Below, in pieces: positions 44,291 to 53,190 of a stretch of DNA of 64,000 nucleotides; the stretch's first letter is position 1; every line of letters starts with the position of its first letter. Source of the DNA: Dethiosulfovibrio salsuginis (GTDB taxonomy: Bacteria > Synergistota > Synergistia > Synergistales > Dethiosulfovibrionaceae). Below the pieces are notes generated by a model that was not told the origin of the DNA, ran no database searches, and was given only the letters and a program-made list of their open reading frames with translations. The position numbers were made by a program, and so were the translations under genes. The DNA lies in assembly GCF_900177735.1 (NCBI RefSeq), contig NZ_FXBB01000001.1, forward strand, positions 186,001-250,000. Direction: 5' to 3'.

Positions 44291-45037
44291 CTAGACCATG
44301 GTCATGCCGCCATCGACGGCGAGAACCTGGCCGGTGATATACGAAGCTTCATCCGACACCAGAAAAGCGACAGCAGAGGCTACATCCTCCACTGTGCCAG
44401 GGCGACCGGAGGGGATAGAGGATACCATCCCGTCCTTTACCGACTGAGGGAGAACCTCGGTCATATCGGTAACGATAAAACCGGGAGCCACGGCGTTCAC
44501 CGTTATACCTCTTTGAGCATACTCCCTGGCGACGCTCTTGGTCAATCCTATCAATCCCGCTTTAGAGGAACAGTAATTCGCCTGGCCGGGGTTACCTATT
44601 AGACCTACAACCGAGGCCATGTTGACAATCCTGCCCCAACGGCCTTTTGACATGGCCTTTATGGCTTCCTTTGAGCACAGAAAAGCGGACTTCAGGTTAC
44701 CGTCGATAACCGTATCCCAATCTTCCTCTTTCATCCTCATGAGCAACCCGTCTCTGGTCACACCGGCGTTGTTGACGAGGACCTCGACAGGACCAAGTTC
44801 TTTTGCGACAGAGGAGAAAATCCCCTTAACGTCGTCGGAGGACGAGACGTCCCCAGAAACGGCCATAGCGACGCCGCCGGAGGCATTTATCTCCTCCACC
44901 AGCTCCGAGGCGGACTGGGCTGAACTCCTGTAGTTAACCGCTACCTGGTATCCCGCAGAAGCCAACTTAAGGGAGATCGCCTTGCCTATCCCCTTAGCTC
45001 CTCCTGTAACCAGGACAACCCTTCCGTTCTCGGGCAT
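44291..45037 (-). CDS. fabG: 3-oxoacyl-ACP reductase
   Basis: NADPH-dependent short-chain dehydrogenase. 248 aa with TGGAKGIGKA (cofactor), NNAGVTRDGLLMRM, Ser and YCSSK catalytic residues (Tyr/Lys in ANYCSSKAGL) and PGFIVTDMT. Follows fabD by one base. Confidence 0.96.
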   Translation of the reverse strand: MPENGRVVLVTGGAKGIGKAISLKLASAGYQVAVNYRSSAQSASELVEEINASGGVAMAVSGDVSSSDDVKGIFSSVAKELGPVEVLVNNAGVTRDGLLMRMKEEDWDTVIDGNLKSAFLCSKEAIKAMSKGRWGRIVNMASVVGLIGNPGQANYCSSKAGLIGLTKSVAREYAQRGITVNAVAPGFIVTDMTEVLPQSVKDGMVSSIPSGRPGTVEDVASAVAFLVSDEASYITGQVLAVDGGMTMV

Positions 45038-45038
45038 T

Positions 45039-45986
45039 TTATTGATCCTCCTTCAGAAAGTCAACGGCTCTCTCTAAATCCGCCGAAGATCCTACCGAAA
45101 GGGTCTTCACTCCCTTGCTGCATTTCTTCGCCAATCCGGCTAGAACGTTTCCAGGCCCCAGCTCAAGGAAGGAGGAGACACCGGATTCTACCATAAAACG
45201 GACGGACTCGACCCATCTAACAGGGCTATAGGTCTGCCTGTAAAGGCCGTCTCTGATGTCTTTCACCGTCGAAGCTGAAGATGCGGAGACGTTGGCCACT
45301 AGAGGCCAACGTGAATCGCTCCAAGAACAACGATCCATCTCCTCCAGAAGCTGATCCGCCACAGGGGCCATTAGCCTGCAATGGAAGGGAGCACTGACGT
45401 TAAGGGACACCGCTCTCTTCGCCCCTTTAGCTTTAAGCAACTCCACCGCTTTTTTTATCGCCTCGTCGTGTCCTGATATGACGACCTGCCCTGGAGAGTT
45501 GAAGTTCGCCGCCTCACAGACCATATCGCCGTCGCAGGAACGACAAATCTCCTCAACCGATGAATCGTCGAGCCCTAAGACGGCGGCCATCGCCCCCTCT
45601 CCCTCAGGGACAGCCTCCTGCATCAGCTTTCCACGAGCGTGAACGAGCCTGACGCCGTCAGCGAGGGATAAAGTACCGGAGGCGACCAGGGCGGAATACT
45701 CCCCTAGGCTATGGCCTGCGACAAAGGCAGGAGCAAAATCCACACCTATATCCTTTCGCAATACGTCGAAGACCGCGACGCTAGCGGCCAAAATAGCTGG
45801 CTGGGTGTAAGCGGTAAGCTTAAGCTTTTCCTCAGGCCCATCAAACGTAATTGAGGTCAAAGAAAACCCTAGAGCCCTGTCAGCCTCGTCAAAAACCTCA
45901 CGGGCAGAAGGGTAACCATCGTAGAGATCCTTAGCCATACCGACAAACTGGGCACCTTGACCGGGAAAAAGAAGGGCGTAACCCAT
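45039..45986 (-). CDS. fabD: Malonyl-CoA:ACP transacylase
   Basis: Loads malonyl onto ACP. 315 residues, FPGQGAQFVGM near the start, catalytic Ser in AGHSLGEYSAL (about residue 91) and APFHCRLM with the catalytic His. ATG 45986 is 7 bases after GGAGAGG; a longer GTG start (46007) lacks a site. Confidence 0.96.
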   Translation of the reverse strand: MGYALLFPGQGAQFVGMAKDLYDGYPSAREVFDEADRALGFSLTSITFDGPEEKLKLTAYTQPAILAASVAVFDVLRKDIGVDFAPAFVAGHSLGEYSALVASGTLSLADGVRLVHARGKLMQEAVPEGEGAMAAVLGLDDSSVEEICRSCDGDMVCEAANFNSPGQVVISGHDEAIKKAVELLKAKGAKRAVSLNVSAPFHCRLMAPVADQLLEEMDRCSWSDSRWPLVANVSASSASTVKDIRDGLYRQTYSPVRWVESVRFMVESGVSSFLELGPGNVLAGLAKKCSKGVKTLSVGSSADLERAVDFLKEDQ

Positions 45987-46013
45987 ATAAAAACCTCTCC
46001 TCTCCACAAAAAA

Positions 46014-46961
46014 CTACTTTACCTCCGAGGATAGCCGAGAACAGATCGTCTCCGCTTCCTCGCATATAGATCTTATTATGTCGGCAGCGGGAGAGATGGA
46101 GGAAACCATGGCGGCTATCTGACCTGCCATCAAAGACCCCATCTCGATATCACCGTCTACTACCGCATCTCTCAGTCTACCGGCCCCTAAAGACTCTATA
46201 TCCTCGGCAGGAGCACAGACTCTCTCCAGCTCGTCAAACTGAGCGGTAAGCTTGTTTCTGATGCACCTGACAGGGTGCCCCGTTGAACGACCGGTGACGG
46301 CGGAACTTCTGTCCTTGGCGTCTATAACCGCCTGTTTATACCTGTCGTGTACCCTGCATTCGGAAGCACATATAAACCGAGTCCCAATCTGAACCCCTTC
46401 TGCTCCTAAAGCAAAAGCAGCGGCCATTCCTCTGCCGTCTCCGATACCTCCTGCGGCGACTACAGGGACCGACACAGCGTCAGCTACCATAGGTGTAAGG
46501 ACCATAGTCGTCAGCTCTCCGATATGGCCTCCTGCTTCGGATCCCTCTACGATTATCCCATCCGCACCTTGCCTCTCAACCCTTTTAGCCAGAGCTGTAG
46601 TGGGCACAACGGGAAGGACCTTTATTCCAAGGGGCTTAAGTCGGTCTAATACCTTCCCAGGACTACCGGCTCCGGTGGTCACCACCGGGACCAGGTGCTT
46701 TGCCGCAAGCTCTATCGCATCTGGAGCGGTAGAGGACATCAGCATAATATTGACACCAAAGGGCTTATCGGTCAGAGTCCGAATTTTGGCGATCTCCCGA
46801 TCCAGTAGCTCCGGAGGCATATTGGCCGCCGCTATAATCCCTAGCCCTCCACCGTTACTGACCGCAGCAGCGAGCTCGGCGTCAGCGACCCAGGCCATTC
46901 CACCCTGAATCACAGGGTAGGAAACGCCTAAGAGCTCTGTTATCCGTCTACCAAGTATCAT
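46014..46961 (-). CDS. fabK: Enoyl-ACP reductase II (FMN type)
   Basis: FMN-dependent last reductive step of the fatty acid cycle, unrelated to FabI and naturally triclosan-tolerant. 315 aa nitronate monooxygenase-like TIM barrel with VIQGGMAWVADAELAAAVSNGGGLG, IVEGSEAGGHIG, VPVVAAGGIGDGRGMAAA and GTRFICASE. No fabI is in the window. It lies between fabH and fabD. Confidence 0.93.
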   Translation of the reverse strand: MILGRRITELLGVSYPVIQGGMAWVADAELAAAVSNGGGLGIIAAANMPPELLDREIAKIRTLTDKPFGVNIMLMSSTAPDAIELAAKHLVPVVTTGAGSPGKVLDRLKPLGIKVLPVVPTTALAKRVERQGADGIIVEGSEAGGHIGELTTMVLTPMVADAVSVPVVAAGGIGDGRGMAAAFALGAEGVQIGTRFICASECRVHDRYKQAVIDAKDRSSAVTGRSTGHPVRCIRNKLTAQFDELERVCAPAEDIESLGAGRLRDAVVDGDIEMGSLMAGQIAAMVSSISPAADIIRSICEEAETICSRLSSEVK

Positions 46962-46972
46962 GGCTCTTCACC

Positions 46973-47971
46973 TCACGATTCAAATACAAAAGCTCCGTAG
47001 GTCATGCCAGCACCGAAACTGGTGACCAGAACCTTCTGCCCCTTTCCAGAGACGATCCGACCGTCTTTATATCCCTCGTCGAGGGCTATAAAAACCGACG
47101 CAGCGGAAGTGTTGCCGTATCTATCCAGGTTATCTATGGATTTACGCCTGTCCACCTTAAGTCTCCTGAGAACCCCTTCGACTATCCTCATGTTCGCTTG
47201 ATGGAAGACCCACCAATCTATATCCTCAGGAGCCAGACCAGCCTTAGCACAGACCTCCGAGAGATATCCAGGGAGAACCCTCTGGGTAAACTTAAAGACC
47301 TCGTTTCCCTTCATCGAAACAAAATGCTTTTTTCCCCTTACTGTCTCATCGGACGCAGGAAGGGCGGAAAGACCGGCAGGAAGGGTTATGTAGTCACACA
47401 AAGTACCGTCCGCCCGAAGATCACAGCTCAACATGCCTTTTTTAGAGCCCGCCTCGAGCAACACAGCACCTGCCCCATCGCCGAAAAGGATACAGGTAGA
47501 CCGATCGCTCCAATCGATGAGTCTGGAAAGGACCTCGACCCCTACCACTAAAACCCTGTTCCATAGGCCCGATGCTATTCCAGACGCCCCTACGGACATA
47601 GCGGAAATGGACCCGTTACAGCCGGACTGGACATCCATAGCCCCAGAGTTGACCGCCCCTATAATACCCTGGACCCTACAGGAGACCGCGGGGAAAAGGG
47701 TATCAGGGGAATTGGTTGCCACTACGATCATGTCGACGGTATCAGCGGAGACACCGGCTTTTTCAAGGGCACGACGGCACGCACAGGAGGCGAGATCGCT
47801 GGCGTTCTCTCCCTCAGAGGCGATGTGCCTTATCTTTATGCCGGTCCTCTCCACTATCCACTGGTCGGTTGTATCCACTACCTTGGAAAGCTGGTGGTTA
47901 TCCAGGGTTTTAGACGGCACCGCCATACCGGTGGAGACCACCTGGACCGGGCGACCTGCTATCAACGACAT
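46973..47971 (-). CDS. fabH: 3-oxoacyl-ACP synthase III
   Basis: Starts fatty acid synthesis from acyl-CoA and malonyl-ACP. 332 aa with WIVERTGIKIRH, catalytic Cys in VQSGCNGSISAM, His in FHQANMRI and Asn in GNTSAAS. The ATG overlaps the plsX stop by one base (TAATG). Confidence 0.97.
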   Translation of the reverse strand: MSLIAGRPVQVVSTGMAVPSKTLDNHQLSKVVDTTDQWIVERTGIKIRHIASEGENASDLASCACRRALEKAGVSADTVDMIVVATNSPDTLFPAVSCRVQGIIGAVNSGAMDVQSGCNGSISAMSVGASGIASGLWNRVLVVGVEVLSRLIDWSDRSTCILFGDGAGAVLLEAGSKKGMLSCDLRADGTLCDYITLPAGLSALPASDETVRGKKHFVSMKGNEVFKFTQRVLPGYLSEVCAKAGLAPEDIDWWVFHQANMRIVEGVLRRLKVDRRKSIDNLDRYGNTSAASVFIALDEGYKDGRIVSGKGQKVLVTSFGAGMTYGAFVFES

Positions 47972-48993
47972 TAAAGCGCCTCCTTCTTCTCAAGAAGGAG
48001 CTCTCCGATCCCCCTCTTGATCTTCTCAACTCCGTCTTTAATGGCAAAATCTCTAGCTACAGAAAGGGCGCTAGCTATGGCAGGGGCTTTCGACCTGCCG
48101 TGAGCCTTTATGACCGCCCCGTTTACACCGAGCAGAGGGGTTCCGCCATACCTTTGATAATCAAAACGATTTTGCAACCTCTTGAGCATAGGTAGCATGA
48201 ACAACAAACCAGCTTTAGCCAGAAGGCTATGGTCGACCTCGTCTTTGAATATCTTAAGGGCCAGTTCTCCGATTCCCTCGAAGGACTTGAGCATCACGTT
48301 TCCGGAAAATCCGTCGGAGACCACCACGTCAGCGACTCCAAAGGGAACTCCGTTTCCTTCGACATATCCACCGAAATTGATATGAGGGGCCTTCTGGAGC
48401 TGTTCCCTGGCGGCGGAGATAACCTCGTCCCCTTTTATCTCCTCCGACCCGTTGGAAAGCAACCTAACGTCGGGCTCGTCTACCTCAACCATGTGCTTCA
48501 TGTAGAGGGAACCCATTACGGCAAACTGGGAGAGGTTAAGAGGCTTACACCTTATGGTCGCCCCTACATCTATGACGAAGGTAGGTCTATTGAGGGTAGG
48601 AAGGACTACCCCAAGACCTGGTCGATCTATGCCGGAGATCCTCCCGACCACAAGGACACCTCCTGCGACTATGGCTCCCGTATTACCGGCGGAGACACAG
48701 CCAGCGGCCTCCTTCGACCGAACCATCTCCATGGCTAATCTCAGGCTTGATCGTCTCATAGACCGAATAGCCTTGGCGGGCAGGTCGTCCATGGATATAA
48801 CCTCATCGGAGTGAACCACGTGAAGCCTGCTCCTTATCCCCTTATCTACCGAGGAGATCTGTTCCTCTATGGCTTTAGAATCGCCGACAAGGGCGATCTC
48901 CAGATCCGAATAGGTCCGACAGGCTTCGACAGCCCCAGGACAGTTCTCGGAGGGACCGTGGTCTCCTCCCATTGCGTCAAGCGCCAGAATCAA
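47971..48993 (-). CDS. plsX: Phosphate acyltransferase PlsX
   Basis: Converts acyl-ACP to acyl-phosphate for phospholipid synthesis. 340 aa with ALDAMGGDHGPSENCPGAVEA at the N-terminus, SAGNTGAI and DGFSGNVMLKSFEG. Start TTG at 48993, 8 bases after AGAGG; an in-frame GTG two codons earlier is possible. Overlaps fapR by 17 bases. Confidence 0.95.
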   Translation of the reverse strand: MILALDAMGGDHGPSENCPGAVEACRTYSDLEIALVGDSKAIEEQISSVDKGIRSRLHVVHSDEVISMDDLPAKAIRSMRRSSLRLAMEMVRSKEAAGCVSAGNTGAIVAGGVLVVGRISGIDRPGLGVVLPTLNRPTFVIDVGATIRCKPLNLSQFAVMGSLYMKHMVEVDEPDVRLLSNGSEEIKGDEVISAAREQLQKAPHINFGGYVEGNGVPFGVADVVVSDGFSGNVMLKSFEGIGELALKIFKDEVDHSLLAKAGLLFMLPMLKRLQNRFDYQRYGGTPLLGVNGAVIKAHGRSKAPAIASALSVARDFAIKDGVEKIKRGIGELLLEKKEAL

Positions 48994-49585
48994 GCCTCTC
49001 ACCTCTGATCTTTCTCTCGTCCTCACAGTCCAGCGCCACAACTATATAGCGACCGACGAAGACCTCTTTGTCTCCTACCCTGGTCCTGACGCTGACGATA
49101 TATTTATTCCCTTTATGAACCCCGACTTTCGCTCTCGCCATAAGGGAATCGCCTATCTTAGCGGGAGACTTAAACCTGCCTCTAACGGAGCCAACTATAA
49201 CCATATCGGCCTCGACCACCGCTATGGCCAAAGAGGAAGCCTGAGCATATATATAGTGATCCCACACGTAATCGGTATGCCTGAAGGCCATCTCCTGTCT
49301 GGTCTTAAGGACCGACAGGGCCCATCGATTGGGCTCAAGGTCGAGTAACTCGCCTATGAACTCCTCCTGTTTCAGCGACCGAAGCTTTCTGGTAGCCTGT
49401 TCCGCCATACGTCTGGTTCTCTCTCGAAGCTCCGGCACACCAAGCAAAGCCCTATCCAGACGGACGGTGCTCACGCTCACCGATAGAACCTCAGCCAACT
49501 CTTCGTCGGTCAGGAGAGGATTCTGTCTTATGAGCTTCGTCAGTTTTTCGTGCCGAATCTTTCGGTTGACCGATCGTGCCACCAT
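48977..49585 (-). CDS. fapR: FapR, malonyl-CoA-responsive lipid repressor
   Basis: Transcription factor that represses lipid genes until malonyl-CoA binds. 202 aa: an N-terminal helix-turn-helix (LLTDEELAEVLSVSVSTVRLDRALLGVPELRERTR, about residues 26-60) and a C-terminal hot-dog ligand domain (about 85-195, with SLAIAVVEADMVIVGSVRGRFKSPAKIGDSL). ATG 49585 follows GGAGG. First gene of the fab operon, so it represses itself through the box at 49597. Confidence 0.93.
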   Translation of the reverse strand: MVARSVNRKIRHEKLTKLIRQNPLLTDEELAEVLSVSVSTVRLDRALLGVPELRERTRRMAEQATRKLRSLKQEEFIGELLDLEPNRWALSVLKTRQEMAFRHTDYVWDHYIYAQASSLAIAVVEADMVIVGSVRGRFKSPAKIGDSLMARAKVGVHKGNKYIVSVRTRVGDKEVFVGRYIVVALDCEDERKIRGERLDSGA

Positions 49586-49596
49586 AAGCCCCTCCG

Positions 49597-49613
49597 TTAT
49601 CACCTGATACTAA
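49597..49613 (-). promoter_or_regulatory. Candidate FapR operator
   Basis: Minus strand TTAGTATCAGGTGATAA, an imperfect palindrome matching 13 of 17 positions of the TTAGTACCTGGTACTAA-type FapR site (consensus recalled, not searched). It lies about 16-32 bases past the predicted transcription start and just before the fapR ribosome site. Confidence 0.7.
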
Positions 49614-49635
49614 TAGCAGATTTGAAGATACGATA

Positions 49636-49664
49636 AGTATATGAACTTTCCGGCCCAAGGTCAA
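49636..49664 (-). promoter_or_regulatory. Promoter of the fapR-fab operon
   Basis: Minus strand TTGACC, 17-base spacer, TATACT, about 50 bases before the fapR start. Near-consensus sigma-70. Confidence 0.85.
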
Positions 49665-49665
49665 G

Positions 49666-49720
49666 AGGGCATATAAGAAAAAAGGAGAGGGGATCCCCTC
49701 TCCTTTTTCTTATATGCCCT
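49666..49720. terminator. Long palindromic terminator after rpmF
   Basis: A nearly perfect palindrome of about 55 bases centred on GGGGATCCCC: 17 or more outer bases (AGGGCATATAAGAAAAA / TTTTTCTTATATGCCCT) flank a GGAGAGGGGATCCCCTCTCC core. A5-A6 and T5 tracts bracket the core, so it terminates in both directions. Closes the ackA-yceD-rpmF unit. Confidence 0.92.
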
Positions 49721-49917
49721 TAATCCTGCTGATCGGCGCTTACAGCTACGGCTTTGCGACCTCTGTAATAACCACACTCAGAACAGGCATGATAGTTCAG
49801 AATCGTCTCGCCGCAGTGTGGGCAGGCGGTCAGAGCGGGACCGGTAAGACGGCCAAGCCACTGAGCTTTTCTGTGATGGGTCCTGCGATGGGATACCCTA
49901 CTTTTTGGAGTTGCCAC
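49720..49917 (-). CDS. rpmF: 50S ribosomal protein L32
   Basis: 65-residue ribosomal protein with MATPKSRVSHRRTHHRKAQW and the zinc cysteines CPHC and CSEC. Start GTG at 49917, 7 bases after GGAGGG. Partner of yceD as in most bacteria. Zn-type (C+) L32. Confidence 0.97.
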   Translation of the reverse strand: MATPKSRVSHRRTHHRKAQWLGRLTGPALTACPHCGETILNYHACSECGYYRGRKAVAVSADQQD

Positions 49918-49931
49918 TGGAATTCCCTCCT

Positions 49932-50465
49932 TTACGTGAAGCTACCGAATTTGTCGGCCAAAATCTGGAATCGAGGATCTGCCGCTTCCCCTTCTTCCCT
50001 GGTCGTAAACGGCCCGATCGAATCACACCCTTCGGGACACTGAGGGAAGGGCGGCATGGAGACGACGAAACATTCCCATAAAACCTGGGATATGTCGATG
50101 GTCTTGCCTATCCTGGTCACCACCATAACGTCCTCGGAAAGGTCGGCATCGTCCGACTCTTCGTCGTCGGGCTGCGGCACATAACAATACCCGAAATTCT
50201 CGTCTAGCGCAACCTCTAAGGTTGAAAGACATCTTGAACATTCCGTTTTGATCGATCCGACCAACCTAATATCCGCCCGGACACCCTCCCCCGACCTGGA
50301 CAGATCGACGGAGACGACCAGAGGAGACTTCAGTCGATAGGGAATCCCTCCAAGGGATATATCGTCAGGTAAAGTGACATCCCACTGACGGTGGGTCCCT
50401 TCAGACCCCTCCTCCGGGACCTCCACGACAAAACGCCAGGACTCGGGCATTTCCCTTATGGTCAT
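49932..50465 (-). CDS. yceD: YceD (DUF177) family protein
   Basis: 177-residue soluble protein of the YceD family, linked to rRNA/ribosome metabolism; it always precedes rpmF. The conserved CSRCL (about residue 80), and a late CPEGC pair are seen. Cytoplasmic. It overlaps nothing and is 14 bases before rpmF, 30 bases after ackA. Confidence 0.9.
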   Translation of the reverse strand: MTIREMPESWRFVVEVPEEGSEGTHRQWDVTLPDDISLGGIPYRLKSPLVVSVDLSRSGEGVRADIRLVGSIKTECSRCLSTLEVALDENFGYCYVPQPDDEESDDADLSEDVMVVTRIGKTIDISQVLWECFVVSMPPFPQCPEGCDSIGPFTTREEGEAADPRFQILADKFGSFT

Positions 50466-50495
50466 AGGAACTCCATCATCGATAACGGAAGTAGA

Positions 50496-51689
50496 CTAAA
50501 GGGATACGAGTTTTTTGGTATCTCTGGCGATAACGAGTTCCTCGTTTGTGGGGACCACAACTACCTTGACCTTAGAGTCGTCGGAGCTGATGACTCTCTC
50601 CTCGCCTCTGAAATCGTTTTTCTTCGAGTCGACGGAAACCCCGAGGAAGCCCAAGCTAGCGGTAGCGCTCTCTCTGATAAGGGAGCAGTTTTCACCTATA
50701 CCGGCGGTGAAAACTATTGCGTCAACTCCGCCCATAGCGGCGGCGTAGGCTCCGATATACTTGGTGATACCGTAAGAAAGCATATTGAAAGCCAATGTCG
50801 CCCTCTCGTCCCCTTTGGCCATGCCGTCCTCGATATCCCTGAGGTCGCTGCTTATGCCAGATACACCATGGACACCGCTCTCTTTGTTCAGAAGGGAATC
50901 GGCTTTATCCACAGAGCCCTCTTTCTCAGCGATAAACTTGACGATAGAGGGGTCTATATCGCCACAGCGGGTTCCCATAAGGACTCCCGCAAGAGGGGTA
51001 AAGCCCATCGTGGTGTCCACACACTTGCCGTTCTTAACGGCGGTGATAGAGCTACCGTTGCCCAGATGGCAGGTGATTATCTTAAGATCCTCGATGGGCT
51101 TACCGAGGATCTCCGCACAGCGGTTGGCAACAAAGAAATGACTGGTGCCGTGGAAGCCGTAACGACGGACTTTATAGTCCTCGTAGTAACGGTAGGGAAT
51201 ACCGTACATATAGGCCTCTTTAGGCATGGTCTGATGAAAAGCGGTATCGAAAACCCCGACCTGAGGAACCTCAGGGAGGACCGCGGTGATGGCCTCTATG
51301 CCGGTGATGTTAGCGGGATTGTGGAGGGGGGCCAGAGGAACACACTCTTTGAGAGCGTCCATAACCGCACCGTCCAGGCGAACGGAACAGGCGAACTTCT
51401 CGCCAGCGTGGACGACCCTGTGTCCTACCGCACTGAGCTCGTCCAAGCTAGAGAGAACTCCGTGGCCCTTGTCCAGAAGGGCGTCGAGAACCAGCTTAAC
51501 GGCCACCTTATGATCGGGTATAGAGGTCTCGATGGAAACGGCATCGGAACCTACCTTGGTGTGCTTGAGCCTTGATCCCTCTATACCGATACGCTCGATG
51601 AGACCTTTGGCTAAAACCCTTTCGTCTCCCATATCGAAAAGCTGATATTTGAGAGAGGAACTTCCGCAGTTGAGAACGAGAACTTTCAT
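50496..51689 (-). CDS. ackA: Acetate kinase
   Basis: Makes ATP from acetyl phosphate in fermentation. 397 aa with VLNCGSSSLKYQLFDM at the start, HRVVHAGEKF, HLGNGSSITAVKNG, TGGIGEN-like TAGIGENCS. The usual partner pta is not in the window. Start ATG 51689 after AGGAGG. Heads the ackA-yceD-rpmF run. Confidence 0.97.
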   Translation of the reverse strand: MKVLVLNCGSSSLKYQLFDMGDERVLAKGLIERIGIEGSRLKHTKVGSDAVSIETSIPDHKVAVKLVLDALLDKGHGVLSSLDELSAVGHRVVHAGEKFACSVRLDGAVMDALKECVPLAPLHNPANITGIEAITAVLPEVPQVGVFDTAFHQTMPKEAYMYGIPYRYYEDYKVRRYGFHGTSHFFVANRCAEILGKPIEDLKIITCHLGNGSSITAVKNGKCVDTTMGFTPLAGVLMGTRCGDIDPSIVKFIAEKEGSVDKADSLLNKESGVHGVSGISSDLRDIEDGMAKGDERATLAFNMLSYGITKYIGAYAAAMGGVDAIVFTAGIGENCSLIRESATASLGFLGVSVDSKKNDFRGEERVISSDDSKVKVVVVPTNEELVIARDTKKLVSL

Positions 51690-51703
51690 GTATTTATGCC
51701 TCC

Positions 51704-51733
51704 TTGACCTATTCGCCTTTTATGGCGTATGTT
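51704..51733 (+). promoter_or_regulatory. Possible tmcAL promoter
   Basis: TTGACC, 18-base spacer, TATGTT, 37 bases before the tmcAL ATG and divergent from ackA. Confidence 0.5.
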
Positions 51734-51769
51734 TTCCCCACAAATTCAATTCTACGAGGGGGCTTTCTG

Positions 51770-52972
51770 ATGTGTCAAAAAGCGATAGGGATAATCGCCG
51801 AGTACAACCCGTTACATAACGGACACCGTTACCAGATGGGAGTCGCCTCCGAATCAGGGGCTCCTTTGATTGTCGTTCTATCCTCAAATTTTTTACAACG
51901 AGGAGAGCCAGCTTTCATCGATAAAGAGAGCCGGGCCCGTATGGCGTTGAAGGCAGGTGCCGACCTGGTGCTGGAGCTGCCGGTGGTATTCTCCTGCCAT
52001 AACGCCGGTGTATTCGCAAAAGGGGCGGTCGATATACTGGAGGCCACAGGGGTCGTGGACCGAATATCCTTCGGGATGGAAAACATCCCTCCGACCTTGG
52101 ACAGGATCCTTGCCATTCTAGTGGACGAACCCCATCCTTTCAAGGCCAACTTAAGATATTTTCTGGATTCCGGTTTTTCCTACGTACAGGCCAGAGCGGA
52201 AGCGGCGGAAAAACTGTGTCCAGGGGCGAGGGAATTCCTCTCCCTGCCTAACAACAGCCTTGCCCTGTCATACATGACGAGAATAGCACAAAAGAACTAC
52301 CACATAAGGCCCATGCCTGTAAGCAGGATCGGAGGAGGCTACCATCAAAAGGAGCTTCACCCAACCTACCCTAGCGCCACATCGGTGAGATACGCCGTGA
52401 GGAACGGAAATCCCAACTCGACCGATGGAATGTCCTCCTGTTGTGCCGAGATCCTACAGGAACAGATATCCCTCGGAAGATGCTGTATGGATCTTGGCAA
52501 ACTGTGGGAATATATTAGGTTTTCGCTCATGAGGACCACTCCGGAAGATCTAGGGAAGCACGCCGAATTTGGAGAGGGCATAGAAAACAGGTTTCTATCC
52601 TATCTCCACCGATCGTCATCCTGGGAGGAGTTCATCTCCCTCTGCGTAACGAAAAGGTACCCCCGAGGGAGGCTTCAGAGAAACATGATCCACTTCCTTA
52701 TAAACCTGAAGCACCGCCAGAACAGGGATTTCCAAAAAAAAGGACCGGCCTACATAAGGACCTTAGGGGCTAACGCTAAAGGCAGAGAGCTGCTTAAAGC
52801 CATGAAAGAAAGGTCCAGGCTCCCGCTGGTGGCCAGACTCTCCCACCTAAAAGGCGACGAATATGGATCGTCCATGATGGACGTAGAGAGAAGGGCATGC
52901 GACCTATGGGAACTTTTAATTCCTCAGGGCAACCCTGGAAGAGAGCTCAAGAGAAGCCCTGTTCTGATCTAG
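51770..52972 (+). CDS. tmcAL: tRNA(Met) cytidine acetate ligase (TmcAL, YlbM family)
   Basis: Nucleotidyltransferase-fold enzyme that uses acetate and ATP to acetylate C34 of elongator tRNA-Met. 400 aa; the HxGH motif is in EYNPLHNGHRYQM (about residues 11-23), then the VLELPVVFSCHNAGVFAKGAV region. ATG 51770 is 7 bases after GAGGGGG. It lies beside ackA, as in several genomes, and an elongator tRNA-Met substrate is encoded at 8018. Confidence 0.9.
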   Translation: MCQKAIGIIAEYNPLHNGHRYQMGVASESGAPLIVVLSSNFLQRGEPAFIDKESRARMALKAGADLVLELPVVFSCHNAGVFAKGAVDILEATGVVDRISFGMENIPPTLDRILAILVDEPHPFKANLRYFLDSGFSYVQARAEAAEKLCPGAREFLSLPNNSLALSYMTRIAQKNYHIRPMPVSRIGGGYHQKELHPTYPSATSVRYAVRNGNPNSTDGMSSCCAEILQEQISLGRCCMDLGKLWEYIRFSLMRTTPEDLGKHAEFGEGIENRFLSYLHRSSSWEEFISLCVTKRYPRGRLQRNMIHFLINLKHRQNRDFQKKGPAYIRTLGANAKGRELLKAMKERSRLPLVARLSHLKGDEYGSSMMDVERRACDLWELLIPQGNPGRELKRSPVLI

Positions 52973-52975
52973 AGC

Positions 52976-53188
52976 ACCTCTAAAAACTCTAATCCTCGGA
53001 GAGATCGTTCCGACGTAGACCATTTGAGCCCGTATACTCGACCTGCCGTCGTGTAGAACGAATGGGGCGACAGGACGTGCCCTCCGAGGCGGTTCGTACG
53101 AAACAGGCAGGTCGAGTATACGATTGGGCCAGGGCGCAGACGGAACGGTCTTTCCGAGGGGACTCAAAGGTGAGTTTTTAGAGATTCC
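52976..53188. repeat. Nested palindromic repeat, copy C (one-hairpin form)
   Basis: About 213 bases. Same outer ends CTCTAAAAACTC / GAGTTTTTAGAG, same 19-base left arm (52994-53012) with a right arm (53141-53159) that differs at two positions, and the same GTATACTCG / CGAGTATAC inner arms as copy B. It has one central hairpin-like segment GGGGCGACAGGACGTGCCC in place of two, as if copy B had lost the 28 bases between its two AGGAC loops. Convergent gap between tmcAL and coaD. Confidence 0.92.
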
Positions 53189-53190
53189 CT

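Noticed and set aside
50391-51575. A 394-codon open frame on the plus strand
   Set aside because: Antisense to ackA and yceD; no domain, no ribosome site, and ackA is unmistakable.
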